This document shows positions 28,382 to 37,882 of a stretch of 64,000 bases of DNA, one piece after another. Source of the DNA: Symbiopectobacterium purcellii_A (GTDB taxonomy: Bacteria; Pseudomonadota; Gammaproteobacteria; Enterobacterales; Enterobacteriaceae); the NCBI RefSeq assembly GCF_052050035.1, contig NZ_CP189882.1, positions 4,774,001 to 4,838,000 on the forward strand, in the 5' to 3' direction. Each line of letters opens with the position of its first letter. Position 1 is the first letter of the stretch. A program made the position numbers and the translations under genes. The notes beneath the pieces are model-generated. The model worked only from the letters and a program-made list of their open reading frames with translations. It had not been told where the DNA came from and searched no databases.

Positions 28382-29635
28382 TTACATGTTATCGATGATG
28401 TCCTGAGCAAACTCACTACATTTCCGCAGCTTAGCGCCTTCCAGCTGACGTTCGAAATCGTAGGTCACAGTCTTGTTCTTGATCGCGCCTTCCATACCCT
28501 TAACAATCAGGTCGGCCGCTTCGAACCAGTGCATGTGGCGCAGCATCATTTCAGCGGAAAGAATGACTGAACCGGGGTTCACTTTATCCTGACCGGCATA
28601 TTTCGGTGCTGTGCCGTGAGTCGCTTCGAAAAGCGCGCATTCATCACCAATGTTGGCACCGGGTGCGATACCAATACCGCCGACCTGAGCCGCCAGCGCA
28701 TCAGAAATGTAGTCACCGTTCAGGTTCATACAAGCGATAACGTCGTACTCGGCAGGACGCAGCAGAATCTGTTGCAGGAACGCATCGGCAATCACATCCT
28801 TGATGATAATGTCTTTGCCGCTGTTCGGGTTCTTGATGTTAACCCACGGTCCACCGTCGATCAGCTCACCGCCGAATTCGTCACGCGCCAACTGGTAGCC
28901 CCAATCTTTAAACGCGCCCTCGGTGAATTTCATGATGTTGCCCTTGTGGACTAACGTCACAGATTCACGATCGTTGACGATAGCGTACTCAATGGCGGCA
29001 CGTACCAGACGCTTGGTTCCCTCTTCCGAGCACGGCTTGATGCCAATACTACACTGTTGCGGGAAGCGGATTTTGCTCACACCAATCTCGTCACGCAGGA
29101 ATTTGATCACCTTGTCAGCTTCTGCGGTACCGGCTTTCCACTCGATCCCCGCATAAATGTCTTCGGAGTTTTCACGGAAGATCACCATATCAGTCAGCTC
29201 AGGCTGTTTAACCGGGCTTGGTGTACCTTCGTAATAACGAACCGGACGCAGGCAGATATAAAGATCCAGTTGTTGACGCAGAGCAACGTTCAGAGAACGG
29301 ATACCGCCGCCGACCGGCGTCGTCAATGGGCCTTTGATGGCGACACGGTAGTCACGAATCAAATCCAGCGTCTCTTCCGGCAACCAGACATCGTTGCCAT
29401 ACACTTGGGTGGATTTTTCACCGGTGTAGATTTCCATCCATGAGATAGCGCGCTTGCCGTCATAAGCTTTTTTCACTGCGGCATTAACAACATTGATCAT
29501 CGCAGGAGTCACATCCACGCCGATACCGTCGCCTTCGATAAAGGGGATGATCGGATTATTAGGAACGTTCAGCTTACCTTGGGCATCAACAGTGATTTTT
29601 TGTCCGTCTGTTGGTACAACTACTTTGCTTTCCAT
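28382..29635 (-). CDS. icd: NADP-dependent isocitrate dehydrogenase
   Basis: A TCA-cycle enzyme that oxidises isocitrate to 2-oxoglutarate and CO2 with NADP; cytoplasmic homodimer. The protein has 417 residues from MESKVVVPTDGQK, preceded by GGAGAGGTTA; a few upstream in-frame codons are ignored. The phosphorylatable serine lies in GGGIRSLNVALRQ, and the metal/substrate site in ACMNLNGDYISDALAAQVGG. FEATHGTAPKYAGQDKVNPG is the cofactor region. Intact; the C-terminus (SEFAQDIIDNM) may have been rebuilt by phage integration, as in E. coli. Confidence 0.96.
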   Translation of the reverse strand: MESKVVVPTDGQKITVDAQGKLNVPNNPIIPFIEGDGIGVDVTPAMINVVNAAVKKAYDGKRAISWMEIYTGEKSTQVYGNDVWLPEETLDLIRDYRVAIKGPLTTPVGGGIRSLNVALRQQLDLYICLRPVRYYEGTPSPVKQPELTDMVIFRENSEDIYAGIEWKAGTAEADKVIKFLRDEIGVSKIRFPQQCSIGIKPCSEEGTKRLVRAAIEYAIVNDRESVTLVHKGNIMKFTEGAFKDWGYQLARDEFGGELIDGGPWVNIKNPNSGKDIIIKDVIADAFLQQILLRPAEYDVIACMNLNGDYISDALAAQVGGIGIAPGANIGDECALFEATHGTAPKYAGQDKVNPGSVILSAEMMLRHMHWFEAADLIVKGMEGAIKNKTVTYDFERQLEGAKLRKCSEFAQDIIDNM

Positions 29636-29763
29636 TAACCTCTCCTTCGAGCGCAATTTTGTTAATGATTTGTAAGATGCGCGTCAATACTACTTGAATA
29701 TTTTGCCCGCGCCAATCGCAAACCATTTCGAGTATAATGCCTTTGTAACTCTCGGCTATAAAG

Positions 29764-30394
29764 ATGATGAATAAATTCTCGGTTAAAAATCAAAACTTTA
29801 AGCGATTCATCTCGCAAACTTCACGTAAACGCGCGGTTTCCACTGCGCCGCGCCGTATCGTTCTGTTCAACAAACCTTTTGACGTGCTTCCGCAGTTTAC
29901 CGATGAAGCAGGCCGCACCACCCTGAAAGACTATATCCCTTTTCCTGATATTTATGCCGCTGGGCGGTTGGATCGTGATAGCGAGGGTCTAATGATTCTC
30001 ACTAATGACGGAAAACTGCAAGCCCGACTCACTCAACCGGGGGAAAAAAACCGCGAAAATCTATTATGTTCAGGTAGAAGGCACCCCGACAGAGACGGAT
30101 CTGCAGCAACTTCGTCGCGGCTTGCTGTTGAAAGATGGCATGACATTGCCCGCTGGCGCAGAAATTGTTGCTGTCCCTGAGTGGCTATGGGCACGCGTGC
30201 CGCAGATTCGCGAAAGAAAAACGGTTACATACAGTTGGCTAAAAATCACGCTACATGAGGGGCGAAACCGTCAGGTTCATCGCATGACCGCGCACAGAGG
30301 CTATCCAACCCTACGCCTGATAAGTTAAGGTATGGCCAATCAGACACTGGAACATCTACCGCCTGGCACCTGGAGAGAGATTATAGATGTTTAA
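29764..30394 (+). pseudogene. rluE: RluE, 23S rRNA pseudouridine synthase, frameshifted
   Basis: RluE makes pseudouridine 2457 in 23S rRNA. The first part (RRIVLFNKPFDVLPQFTDEA, GRLDRDSEGLMILTNDGKLQ with the catalytic Asp) is in one frame; after CCGGGGGAAAAAAACC near 30040 the protein continues in another (GKKTAKIYYVQVEG...). One extra G in the run (five instead of four) explains this. A second lesion, TAA at about 30326 after TLRLIS, comes before the expected Tyr position; the C-terminal NQTLEHLPPGTWREI is still readable in frame. With two lesions this is probably a true pseudogene. Confidence 0.88.
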
Positions 30395-30854
30395 ACCGCA
30401 TGTTACCGTGGCCTGTGTTGTACAGGCAGAAAACCATTTTTTAATCGTTGAGGAAGAGATTCGCGGTAAGGCAACCTGGAACCAGCCCGCGGGACACCTT
30501 GAGGCTAACGAAACACTGATTCAGGCAGCTCGACGCGAACTGTGGGAGGAAACCGGCATCAGCGCCACGCCGCAGTTTTTTCTGCGTCTTCACCAATGGA
30601 TTGCCCCCGACCATACTCCGTTTCTGCGTTTTTGCTTTACCATTGATCTCCCAGCAAGACGTCCAACCACCCCACATGACAGCGATATCAGTTGCTGCCA
30701 CTGGCTCGCCGCTGAGGAGATCCTGCATTCCACGCAGTTGCGATCGCCGCTGGTAGCAGAAAGTATTCGCTGCTATCAGACGTCAGAACGCTACCCGCTC
30801 AGCCTGTTGGGAGCCTTTAACTGGCATTTTGAAATACCCAATGCGCAGGATTAG
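30387..30854 (+). CDS. nudJ: NudJ, Nudix phosphatase (HMP-PP / nucleoside di/triphosphate hydrolase)
   Basis: A 155-residue Nudix hydrolase; the E. coli homologue removes phosphate from HMP-PP (thiamine precursor) and nucleotides. The Nudix box is GHLEANETLIQAARRELWEE followed by TGI (about residues 36-58), with all signature glutamates. The start overlaps the end of rluE by eight bases, so they were co-transcribed. Intact. It is followed by mnmA, as in E. coli. Confidence 0.92.
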   Translation: MFKPHVTVACVVQAENHFLIVEEEIRGKATWNQPAGHLEANETLIQAARRELWEETGISATPQFFLRLHQWIAPDHTPFLRFCFTIDLPARRPTTPHDSDISCCHWLAAEEILHSTQLRSPLVAESIRCYQTSERYPLSLLGAFNWHFEIPNAQD

Positions 30855-30960
30855 CCATGCAGCCCTGACAACATCATGATAAAATATGCCGCTTGTTTTT
30901 CATGCTGACGCGTTGAAGTCCTATGAGCCGCGCGCCAGCACTTCAGTTCGTGAGACGCCC

Positions 30961-32067
30961 ATGTCAGATAACAGCCAGAAAAAAATCATTGTCGGGATGT
31001 CCGGCGGTGTCGATTCTTCCGTTTCCGCCTACCTGTTACAGCAACAGGGTTATCAGGTTGAAGGCCTGTTCATGAAGAACTGGGAGGAAGACGATGACAC
31101 CGAGTATTGCTCTGCCGCTACCGATCTGGCCGATGCGCAAGCCGTATGCGACAAATTGGGCATTGTGCTACACACCGTCAATTTTGCTGCGGAATATTGG
31201 GATAATGTGTTTGAACATTTTCTGGCGGAATACCGTGCCGGCCGCACGCCCAACCCCGATATTCTGTGTAACAAAGAGATAAAATTCAAAGCGTTTTTGG
31301 AGTTTGCCGCCGAAGACTTAGGGGCCGACTATATCGCTACCGGCCACTATGTTCGACGCCATGACAGCGGCTGCGCCACGCGTTTGTTACGCGGCAAAGA
31401 CAGCAACAAAGATCAGAGTTATTTCCTTTACACGCTTAGCCACCAGCAAATCTCACAAAGCCTGTCCCCTGTGGGAGAGTTGGAAAAACCTGAGGTGCGC
31501 CATATCGCAGAACGCCTTGGCCTGGCAACTGCGCAGAAGAAAGATTCCACCGGTATCTGCTTTATCGGTGAACGCAAATTTCGAGATTTTCTGGCGCGCT
31601 ACTTGCCTGCACAACCGGGACCTATCCTGTCCGTTGATGATGGCAAACCCATGGGGCAACATCAGGGCTTGATGTACCACACGCTGGGACAGCGCAAAGG
31701 GTTAGGCATCGGCGGTGTCAAAGAGGGCAGCGAAGATCCTTGGTATGTGGTTGATAAAGATGTCACGAATAATATTCTGTATGTTGCACAAGGACACGAC
31801 CACCCACGCCTGATGTCACAGGGGCTCATCGCACAACAGTTGCATTGGGTCGATCGCCAACCGCGCCTTGAACCTTTCCGCTGCGTCGTGAAAACGCGAT
31901 ATCGTCAGGAAGACATTCCCTGTACGGTGACCCCACTGGACAGCGAACGCATCAGTGTTCGCTTTGATGCACCGGTTGCTGCCGTCACGCCGGGTCAATC
32001 CGCGGTGTTTTATCAGGGAGAGGTTTGCCTTGGCGGCGGCATCATCGAAGAACGAGTACAGGAGTAA
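30961..32067 (+). CDS. mnmA: MnmA, tRNA 2-thiouridylase
   Basis: It activates and thiolates U34 of tRNA(Lys, Glu, Gln), taking sulfur from the Tus relay. The protein has 368 residues from MSDNSQKKIIVGMSGGVDSS; an upstream in-frame extension is rejected because homologues start here. The PP-loop is GMSGGVDSSV (about 12-21). The two catalytic cysteines lie in PNPDILCNKEIKF (about 100) and DSTGICFIGERKF (about 200). The substrate region GQRKGLGIGG is present. Intact, with hflD starting three bases after the stop codon. Confidence 0.95.
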   Translation: MSDNSQKKIIVGMSGGVDSSVSAYLLQQQGYQVEGLFMKNWEEDDDTEYCSAATDLADAQAVCDKLGIVLHTVNFAAEYWDNVFEHFLAEYRAGRTPNPDILCNKEIKFKAFLEFAAEDLGADYIATGHYVRRHDSGCATRLLRGKDSNKDQSYFLYTLSHQQISQSLSPVGELEKPEVRHIAERLGLATAQKKDSTGICFIGERKFRDFLARYLPAQPGPILSVDDGKPMGQHQGLMYHTLGQRKGLGIGGVKEGSEDPWYVVDKDVTNNILYVAQGHDHPRLMSQGLIAQQLHWVDRQPRLEPFRCVVKTRYRQEDIPCTVTPLDSERISVRFDAPVAAVTPGQSAVFYQGEVCLGGGIIEERVQE

Positions 32068-32070
32068 CCT

Positions 32071-32697
32071 GTGGCTAAAAATTATCAGGACATCACGCTG
32101 GCACTGGCTGGCGTTTGCCAATCTGCCCATCTGGTTCAACAGTTGGCGCACAATGGCCACTGTGATAATGACGTACTGCAAACCTCGCTCAACAGCATGT
32201 TGGATATGAATCCCGGCTCTACCGTAGCAGTATTTGGTGGCGATGAGCGCAACCTAAAGGTTGGATTGGAAACCTTGCTAGGTATTTTAAACAGCAGTGT
32301 CAAAGGCGTAGGTGCAGAATTATCCCGCTATGCCTTTAGTTTGATTGCCCTTGAGCGCAAGTTAAGCGGCAATGGTGCAGCGCTTGATGAGTTGGGTAAC
32401 CGTATTAGCCAACTTTCACGACAACTCGAGCATTTTGAGCTGATGTCAGAGACGATTATCAGTGCTCTGGCAGGGATTTATGTCGACGTCATCAGTGCAC
32501 TGGGTCCGCGAATTCAGGTCACCGGTTCCCCGGAAGTGCTGAAAAACGCGCAGGTGCAGGCCAAAGTGCGCGCCGCGTTGTTGGCGGGTATCCGTGCAGC
32601 CGTGCTGTGGCAACAGGTCGGCGGTGGGCGTTTGCAACTGATGTTTTCTCGCGCACGTTTGGTAAAAGAAGCCAAACAGATGCTGGCCCGTTGTTAA
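32071..32697 (+). CDS. hflD: HflD, lysogenization regulator homologue
   Basis: A 208-residue helical protein; in E. coli HflD is a peripheral membrane protein that affects lambda CII stability. The start codon is GTG (VAKNYQDITLALAGVCQSAH), with AGGAG of its ribosome site inside the end of mnmA. It contains GGDERNLKVGLETLLGILNS and QVGGGRLQLMFSRARLVKEA, typical of the family. The operon order mnmA-hflD-purB is as in E. coli. Confidence 0.93.
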   Translation: MAKNYQDITLALAGVCQSAHLVQQLAHNGHCDNDVLQTSLNSMLDMNPGSTVAVFGGDERNLKVGLETLLGILNSSVKGVGAELSRYAFSLIALERKLSGNGAALDELGNRISQLSRQLEHFELMSETIISALAGIYVDVISALGPRIQVTGSPEVLKNAQVQAKVRAALLAGIRAAVLWQQVGGGRLQLMFSRARLVKEAKQMLARC

Positions 32698-32844
32698 TCC
32701 GTAGGCGGCCGATTGCGATATAAGAAACAGCGTTGTGGCCGCCCATGCATCATCACAACACCTAAACGTTGCTGATGTTATCGTTTTTAATTTATGTGTT
32801 GTTAAACCTATACTTTGATAAATACACCCCAGGAGTTGCTTGCG

Positions 32845-34215
32845 ATGGAATTATCCTCACTGACCGCCGTGTCCCCGATTGATGGTCGCTACGGTGATAA
32901 AGTCAGCACGTTACGCGCTATTTTCAGTGAATTTGGTTTGCTGAAATTTCGTGTGCAGGTTGAAGTCCGCTGGCTGCAAAAATTGGCAGCCTGTGCAGAA
33001 ATCAAGGAAGTTCCTGCATTTGACGCCGACGCAAACGCTTTCCTTGATAAAATTGTCGCAGAATTCAATGAAACTGACGCCGCGCGAATCAAAACCATCG
33101 AACGTACGACCAATCATGATGTGAAAGCCGTAGAGTATTTTCTCAAGGAAAAAGTCGCGGCGGTGCCTAGCCTGCACGCAGTCAATGAATTTATCCATTT
33201 CGCCTGTACGTCAGAAGATATTAACAACCTGTCTCACGCATTGATGCTGGATTGCGCACGTCGTGAGGTGATTCAGCCGTTCTGGCGCCAAATTATTGAT
33301 GCCCTTAAAACGTTGGCGCAGCAGTATCGCGACATTCCCCTGCTCTGCCGTACCCACGGTCAGCCTGCAACGCCGTCGACTATCGGCAAAGAGTTCGCTA
33401 ACGTGGTTTACCGCATGGAGCGCCAATATCGTCAACTGCAACAGGTCGAAATTCTTGGCAAAATCAATGGAGCAGTGGGTAACTACAACGCGCATTTGGC
33501 CGCTTATCCGACACTGGATTGGCATGCATTCAGCGAAAGCTTTGTAACCTCGCTGGGTATCCAGTGGAATCCCTACACCACACAGATAGAACCTCACGAC
33601 TACATCGCGGAACTGTTTGATTGTGTAGCCCGCTTCAATACCATTCTGATCGATTTCGATCGAGATATCTGGGGCTATATTGCACTGAATCACTTCAAGC
33701 AGAAAACCATCGCGGGTGAAATTGGTTCTTCCACGATGCCGCACAAGGTGAACCCGATCGACTTTGAAAATTCCGAAGGCAATCTGGGATTGGCCAATGC
33801 TGTGCTGTGCCATTTGGCGACTAAGTTACCTGTGTCACGCTGGCAGCGTGATTTAACCGATTCAACCGTACTTCGTAATCTGGGTGTCGGCATCGGTTAT
33901 GCGCTAATCGCTTATCAAGCTACACTGAAGGGCATTAGCAAACTGGAAGTGAACGGCGATCGTCTGCTGGATGAGCTGGACAGCAATTGGGAAGTGCTGG
34001 CAGAACCTATCCAAACGGTCATGCGCCGTTATGGCATTGAGAAGCCTTACGAGAAGCTGAAAGAACTGACGCGTGGAAAACGCATTGACGGTGCTGGCAT
34101 TCAGGCCTTTATCGACAGTCTCGCGCTGCCAGAGGAAGAAAAAACACGCCTCAAGGCAATGACGCCTGCGAGCTATATTGGTCATGCAGTGACGCTGGTA
34201 GACACGTTAAAGTAA
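32845..34215 (+). CDS. purB: PurB, adenylosuccinate lyase
   Basis: A cytoplasmic homotetramer that catalyses two steps of purine synthesis (SAICAR to AICAR, adenylosuccinate to AMP). The protein has 456 residues from MELSSLTAVSPIDGRYGDKV, preceded by CAGGAGTTGCTTGCG. The fumarase-superfamily signature SSTMPHKVNPIDFEN with the catalytic serine loop lies near residue 295, and the catalytic His region is RTHGQPATPSTIG (about 171). Intact. A 147-bp gap separates it from hflD, so it may have its own promoter. Confidence 0.96.
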   Translation: MELSSLTAVSPIDGRYGDKVSTLRAIFSEFGLLKFRVQVEVRWLQKLAACAEIKEVPAFDADANAFLDKIVAEFNETDAARIKTIERTTNHDVKAVEYFLKEKVAAVPSLHAVNEFIHFACTSEDINNLSHALMLDCARREVIQPFWRQIIDALKTLAQQYRDIPLLCRTHGQPATPSTIGKEFANVVYRMERQYRQLQQVEILGKINGAVGNYNAHLAAYPTLDWHAFSESFVTSLGIQWNPYTTQIEPHDYIAELFDCVARFNTILIDFDRDIWGYIALNHFKQKTIAGEIGSSTMPHKVNPIDFENSEGNLGLANAVLCHLATKLPVSRWQRDLTDSTVLRNLGVGIGYALIAYQATLKGISKLEVNGDRLLDELDSNWEVLAEPIQTVMRRYGIEKPYEKLKELTRGKRIDGAGIQAFIDSLALPEEEKTRLKAMTPASYIGHAVTLVDTLK

Positions 34216-34223
34216 CGCGTAAG

Positions 34224-34256
34224 CACGGGGGGGTAACGGCCCCTCGTGTCCCTTTT
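34224..34256 (+). terminator. Terminator-like hairpin after purB
   Basis: CACGGGGGGG and GGCCCCTCGTG pair imperfectly across a short loop and are followed by TCCCTTTT. It sits eight bases after the purB stop and before the phoP promoter. Confidence 0.6.
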
Positions 34257-34306
34257 ACGAGTGATTATTGGTTCGCGTTAGGCTTTTTCTCCATTCCCTC
34301 GACGTT

Positions 34307-34340
34307 TGTTTACATTTAGTTTACTGCGATTGTGGATAAT
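34307..34340 (+). promoter_or_regulatory. PhoP box and -10 of the phoPQ promoter
   Basis: TGTTTA, five bases (CATTT), then AGTTTA (34307-34323) match the PhoP direct-repeat consensus (T/G)GTTTA-N5-(T/G)GTTTA, with one change in the second repeat. GATAAT at 34335-34340 lies 11 bases after the box, the usual spacing when PhoP replaces the -35 element. This implies autoregulation of phoPQ. Confidence 0.85.
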
Positions 34341-34431
34341 TCACATCGCCACCGCCGATGCTCAATTCTGCTTTTTTTGTTAGAATTAGGAGGCATAGCC
34401 CGGTTCGTCTAGTTCAATGAAGGATAAAGTC

Positions 34432-35112
34432 ATGCGCGTACTGGTTGTTGAAGATAATGTGTTGCTGCGCCATCACCTCACCGTTCAGATGAAAGAAATG
34501 GGCCATCAGGTTGATGCGGCTGCCGATGCTAAAGAAGCGGATTATTTCCTGCATGAACATGCCCCTGATATCGCTATTCTGGACCTGGGATTGCCTGTTG
34601 AAGATGGTATGACGCTGATTCGCCGTTGGCGCAATCAGCAAGTGAAGCTGCCCATTTTGGTGCTAACAGCGCGAGAAAGCTGGCAGGATAAAGTGGCGGT
34701 GCTTGAAGCTGGTGCTGATGATTATGTGACGAAACCCTTTCATCTTGAGGAAGTCGTTGCACGAATGCAGGCGCTGATGCGACGCAACAGCGGTCTGGCT
34801 TCCCAGTTAATCAGTTTACCACCGTTCGAAATTGATCTGTCGCGTCGTGAATTAATGGTGGAGGGTACACCGATTAAACTCACGGCATTTGAATACACGA
34901 TTATTGAGACGCTGATTCGTAACAACGGTAAGGTAGTCAGCAAGGAGTCACTCATGCTGCAACTTTATCCTGATGCAGAATTGCGTGAAAGCCACACTAT
35001 TGATGTGTTGATGGGACGTCTGCGCAAAAAATTGCAACTGGTGTATGATGCCGACGTCATCACTACCGTACGAGGCCAAGGCTATCGTTTTGATTTGGTC
35101 GCCTCTTCATAG
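34432..35112 (+). CDS. phoP: PhoP response regulator
   Basis: An OmpR-family response regulator that controls Mg2+ homeostasis, acid and antimicrobial-peptide resistance and, in plant pathogens, virulence genes. The protein has 226 residues from MRVLVVEDNVLLRHHL, preceded by GAAGGATAAAGTC. The receiver domain covers 1-120 with Asp51 (ILDLGLP), Thr in VLTARES and Lys in VTKPF. The winged-helix domain covers about 125-223 (LTAFEYTIIETLIRNNGKVV, RGQGYRF). Intact. phoQ starts two bases after the stop. Confidence 0.96.
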   Translation: MRVLVVEDNVLLRHHLTVQMKEMGHQVDAAADAKEADYFLHEHAPDIAILDLGLPVEDGMTLIRRWRNQQVKLPILVLTARESWQDKVAVLEAGADDYVTKPFHLEEVVARMQALMRRNSGLASQLISLPPFEIDLSRRELMVEGTPIKLTAFEYTIIETLIRNNGKVVSKESLMLQLYPDAELRESHTIDVLMGRLRKKLQLVYDADVITTVRGQGYRFDLVASS

Positions 35113-35114
35113 CC

Positions 35115-36566
35115 ATGCGTGTAAAAAGACTGCCATTCTCCTTACGTGTTCGTTTTCTGCTTGCTGCTGTCGCTATAGTGCTGGCCCTGTCGCTGTCTTA
35201 CGGGGCCGTCGCTATAATTGGCTACAGCGTAAGTTTCGATAAAACGTCATTCCGTTTACTGCGCGGCGAAAGCAACTTGTTTTATCGACTGGCGCAGTGC
35301 AAGGATCATCAGCTTAGCGTCACCATGCCCTCCGACATGGATATCAGCTATCCCACGCTGGTGCTGATTTACGATCAAGACGGCAAAATGCTCTGGCGCG
35401 AACGCGAAGTACCGGAACTGGAAGCGCTGATCAAACCCGAGTGGCTGACAAAAACCGATTATCACGAACTGGATACCAACACCCAGACCAGCAGTGCGGT
35501 ACTCAAAGGTGATGCACAAGTCCTCAGCAAGCTAACCCGCTTTATCAGTAAAGTGGAAGAAACACCGTTCACCCACTCCATCGCGGTCAATACCTATCCG
35601 GCTACAGAAAGTCTGCCCGCACTAACCATCGTCGTGATTGATAAAATTCCCCAGGAACTGCAACAGGCAGATATGGTCTGGGAATGGTTTAGCTATGTTT
35701 TTATCGCCAATTTACTGCTAGTACTGCCCTTACTCTGGCTAGCCGCCCACTGGAGCTTGCACCCCATTAAGACGCTGGCAGAACAGGTTGCCGATTTAGA
35801 AAATGGCACCCGAGAACAGCTTGATGAGAATCCACCGCGTGAGCTCTATAGTCTGGTGCGCAACCTCAACATTCTTCTCAATAACGAACGTAAACGTTAT
35901 CAAAAATACCGTACGGCACTAACGGATCTAACGCATAGCCTGAAAACGCCGCTTGCGGTGCTCCAAACTACATTACGTGCGTTACGTACGGATAAAGAAG
36001 TGCATATTGAGCAGGCAGAACCGGTGATGCTGGCGCAAATCAGCCGCATCTCACAGCAGATAGGTTACTATCTTCATCGCGCGAGTATGCGTTATGAGCA
36101 CAATCTGTTGCTGCGTGAGGTGCACTCCGTTCCGGCATTGCTGGATGGCCTTTGTTCCGCGCTAAACAAAGTGTATCAGCGTAAAGGCGTCGTCATCACA
36201 TTGGATATTTCCCCGGAATTGACCTTTGTCGGCGAGAAAAACGACTTTATGGAAGTGCTGGGTAACGTACTCGATAATGCCTGCAAATACAGTCTTGAGT
36301 TTGTTGAAGTGAGCGCACAGTATTCGGACCATCGCCTGCATCTGCTGATCGATGATGATGGCCCTGGCATACTGCGCAGCCAACGTGAAATGATTTTCCA
36401 ACGTGGTCAACGGGCGGATACGCTGCGCCCCGGTCAGGGCATTGGGCTCTCCGTCGCGCTGGATATTATCGAGCAATATGAAGGGGAAATTATCATCACC
36501 GACAGTGTTCTTGGTGGTGCCCGCGTTGAAACCATTTTTGGCCGCCAGCATCCGCATCCTGACTAA
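35115..36566 (+). CDS. phoQ: PhoQ sensor kinase
   Basis: An inner-membrane histidine kinase/phosphatase for PhoP. The protein has 483 residues: TM1 about 12-37, a periplasmic PAS-like sensor about 45-190, TM2 about 195-215, HAMP, then the His-containing LTDLTHSLKTPLAVLQ (about 272-287) and an ATPase domain with LGNVLDNACKYSLEFVEVSA, DDDGPGI and RPGQGIGLSVA. All catalytic motifs are intact. The membrane-facing acidic patch that in E. coli reads EDDDDAE just before MTHSVAVNVYPAT is reduced here to KVEETPF before THSIAVNTYPAT. Confidence 0.95.
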   Translation: MRVKRLPFSLRVRFLLAAVAIVLALSLSYGAVAIIGYSVSFDKTSFRLLRGESNLFYRLAQCKDHQLSVTMPSDMDISYPTLVLIYDQDGKMLWREREVPELEALIKPEWLTKTDYHELDTNTQTSSAVLKGDAQVLSKLTRFISKVEETPFTHSIAVNTYPATESLPALTIVVIDKIPQELQQADMVWEWFSYVFIANLLLVLPLLWLAAHWSLHPIKTLAEQVADLENGTREQLDENPPRELYSLVRNLNILLNNERKRYQKYRTALTDLTHSLKTPLAVLQTTLRALRTDKEVHIEQAEPVMLAQISRISQQIGYYLHRASMRYEHNLLLREVHSVPALLDGLCSALNKVYQRKGVVITLDISPELTFVGEKNDFMEVLGNVLDNACKYSLEFVEVSAQYSDHRLHLLIDDDGPGILRSQREMIFQRGQRADTLRPGQGIGLSVALDIIEQYEGEIIITDSVLGGARVETIFGRQHPHPD

Positions 36567-36661
36567 CCTCGGCGAGTTGTCACCGTATAGCTGCTCCGTG
36601 CTGCAACTCCACCGCTGAAATGGTTATACTCTTACCGCACCCCTTTGTTGGAACACATGGT

Positions 36662-36676
36662 ATGGATTATCAACTG
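36662..36676 (+). pseudogene. roxA: Probable roxA start, first five codons only
   Basis: After phoQ an ATG with GGAAC upstream begins MDYQL, matching the start MEYQL of E. coli RoxA (YcfD, ribosomal protein L16 arginine hydroxylase), which follows phoQ there. The gene is cut at codon five by an IS30 end. The identification rests on five residues plus synteny. Confidence 0.6.
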
Positions 36677-37539
36677 GCCCCATTCCCAGTCGAAACGCAA
36701 CAAAACGGTAGGGCATTATGCCGCCTGTAAGTGCGTTAAAAATACCTCATTTGGAGAACGATAACCCAGCGATTTTCTGCCTCGCGTATTGAGCAGGTGT
36801 TCGAGTGCTGCAACCTTGCGATGGGTGACATAATTGAAGTCCGTTCCCTTCGGGTAAAAACGCCGTATCAGCCCGTTGGTATGCTCATTCAACCCGCGTT
36901 CCCAGGAATGATATGGCCGGGCAAAGTAGACCGGTGCCCCCGTGACTTTTGTAATTTCCCCGTGCTGGGAAAATTCAGAACCGTTGTCAGCAGTCAGGGT
37001 TTTAAACTCGCAGAAGGTATTGGCAACGATGTCCCTGAAGGCCGCTACCACTGTCTCTGCTCGCTTGTTGGGCAGTTTGCGAATGATGACCAGCTTGACG
37101 GCTTTATCGACCACCGTCAGCAGGAATGATTTCTGATCTTTGCCAAAGATGGTGTCAATCTCGAAATGCCCGGGTTCCTGCTTGAGGTCAGCAACGGCCG
37201 GCCGCTGCTCAATGCCAACACGGTTGGGAATAGGACCGCGTTTGTTCTCATCGGTCTGATAGTTATACCGTTTACCCCGATGAGGGAGCTGCTGATACAG
37301 CTCACCGCCGGCCCGGCGCTCCTGCTGGATATAGCGATAGAGCGAGTTCTTGCTGACGGACAGGCCAAATTCCAGGACCAGGCGCCCACTGATGACCTCA
37401 GGTGAGGTGTGGGTAGACAGCGCCGTTCTGATAAAGTCCTGAATGTGCGGTTCAAGCTGGTTAATCACGCTGTCCGGCCGTGTTTTCTGCCGCCGCCCTC
37501 TGGCCAACGTTTCGGCCCTTCTGCAGGAATAGACCCCGT
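36677..37539 (-). pseudogene. IS30-family element, truncated (outer copy)
   Basis: It begins with a complete end GCCCCATTCCCAGTCGAAAC and carries the transposase from the stop at 36716 back to about residue 60, then is interrupted by the start of a second IS30 in the same direction at 37540. The N-terminal coding part and the other end are missing. Confidence 0.88.
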
Positions 37540-37882
37540 GGCCCATTCCCAGTCGAAACGCAACAAAACGGTAGGGCATTATGCCGCCTGTAAGTGCGTT
37601 AAAAATACCTCATTTGGAGAACGATAACCCAGCGATTTTCTGCCTCGCGTATTGAGCAGGTGTTCGAGTGCTGCAACCTTGCGATGGGTGACATAATTGA
37701 AGTCCGTTCCCTTCGGGTAAAAACGCCGTATCAGCCCGTTGGTATGCTCATTCAACCCGCGTTCCCAGGAATGATATGGCCGGGCAAAGTAGACCGGTGC
37801 CCCCGTGACTTTTGTAATTTCCCCGTGCTGGGAAAATTCAGAACCGTTGTCAGCAGTCAGGGTTTTAAACTCGCAGAAGGTA

